Positions 15,285 to 15,708 of a stretch of DNA of 15,708 nucleotides are shown here, in pieces (within the stretch, counting starts at the first letter, position 1; every line of letters begins with the position of its first letter). The notes under the pieces were generated by a model that saw only the letters and a program-made list of their open reading frames with translations, did not search any database and was not told where the DNA came from. The stretch lies in NCBI GenBank assembly GCA_018065685.1, contig JAGHSU010000150.1, positions 1-15,708 of the forward strand. The letters are read 5' to 3'. The stretch comes from Candidatus Methanocorpusculum equi (GTDB lineage Archaea; Halobacteriota; Methanomicrobia; Methanomicrobiales; Methanocorpusculaceae). The translations under genes were made by a program, and so were the position numbers.

Positions 15285-15708
15285 TTCCGCATCTCCTTTT
15301 CCCCTCCTTTTTCCCCTCCTCCTCCTTCCTTTTCCTGCGTGTCCGAATTCCGTTCCGCGATTTTGCTGCCAAGAACCGGCAGGAATGCAAGTACTCCCTT
15401 TTTCTCGGGTCCTGGTCTCGGGCAGCGGTGTTTTTCCCGGCAGATCTGGCAGAGGACCATGCCGCAGTCGGGGCACTTCCACATGTCGGACTGCGGGTAT
15501 GACTCTCCGCACTCCTCGCATTCGATGAAGGGATTTAGTGAACGCACATACGCGGAGTAGGCCTCGTCTTCGGACATTTTGACAGGATTTTCTTCCCTGT
15601 CTGTAATCTGCGGGACGGGTATGGGAGCTGCGGGTGCCCAGGTGCCGCGGGTGCTGCAGGTGCTGCAGGGTTGTCTGCTGTGCAGTCATGGGTTTTCTGA
15701 CATTCCGC

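Larger units (their letters stand above)
14697..15708 (-). pseudogene. Multi-zinc-ribbon protein, frame-disrupted, cut by window edge
   Basis: Three similar cysteine modules of the form CxxCGxSxPxSxMxxCxxCGxxLCxxCRxxHxC are encoded. They start near 15520 (CEECGESYPQSDMWKCPDCG), 15280 (CDGCGKSFPKSKMRRCQNCG) and 14905 (CDGCGNSFPKSKMRKCRECG). Each could bind two zincs. Highly charged linkers, including a Lys-Asp repeat, join them. A fourth, partial module (AECQKTHDC) touches the right edge, followed by a PAAPAAPAAPG linker. The coherent frame changes twice: in a G run near 15640 and in a homopurine tract around 15295-15335. Both are consistent with loss of one base. The longest open frame, 14697-15689, is open throughout, but its first 125 residues or so (Arg/His-rich) are an off-frame reading. 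The function is unknown; a protein- or nucleic-acid-binding scaffold is plausible. It is a pseudogene or a sequence error. Confidence 0.75.

Noticed and set aside
15330..15689. First 125 residues of the 330-codon frame as a genuine Arg/His-rich domain
   Set aside because: In this stretch the other two frames encode a clear zinc-ribbon module and Pro/Ala linkers, so this reading is off-frame.

Overview
The window looks like a chromosomal segment of a methanogenic archaeon, most likely a Methanomicrobiales member and possibly close to Methanocorpusculum. The archaeal assignment rests on a single XerA-type recombinase, a TFS transcript-cleavage factor, an archaeosortase, the aspartate-semialdehyde homocysteine genes of methanogens, and start codons that sit about 25-30 bp after TATA boxes with little or no leader. 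The genus is inferred from protein flavour and base composition; no search was run.

Layout, left to right. Positions 1-1025 hold no convincing gene. At 1026-1053 lies a near-perfect 28-bp palindrome with the architecture of a chromosome dimer resolution (dif) site. It is fused to the promoter of xerA, which reads right from about 1081. xerA is followed on the same strand by a DUF5806-like protein with acidic, disordered tails and by a phosphoglucosamine/phosphomannose mutase. These end against a leftward block: CBS-domain inorganic pyrophosphatase, 5-formyltetrahydrofolate cyclo-ligase, then a THEP1-like NTPase. A divergent intergenic region at 7353-7469 leads rightward into an ArsB/NhaD-type ion transporter. 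That gene converges on a leftward MFS transporter broken by two frameshifts.

After an 18-bp tandem repeat array (10162-10269) comes leftward tfs. Divergent to it is a rightward pair, archaeosortase plus HIT hydrolase. Next is a rightward three-gene homocysteine cluster: HcyBio-CBS, NIL/2[4Fe-4S] ferredoxin and UPF0280 (COG2122). At the right edge a leftward multi-zinc-ribbon protein enters the window. Its reading frame changes at least twice, so the long open frame there does not encode one coherent protein along its whole length.

Functionally the window combines chromosome maintenance (XerA/dif), surface-precursor sugar metabolism and surface protein processing (phosphohexomutase, archaeosortase), one-carbon and pyrophosphate housekeeping, transcription fidelity (TFS) and sulfur assimilation into homocysteine. 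The most noteworthy item is the dif-like site placed directly on the xerA promoter. The four frame disruptions, in two genes, need a sequence-quality check before any biological reading.
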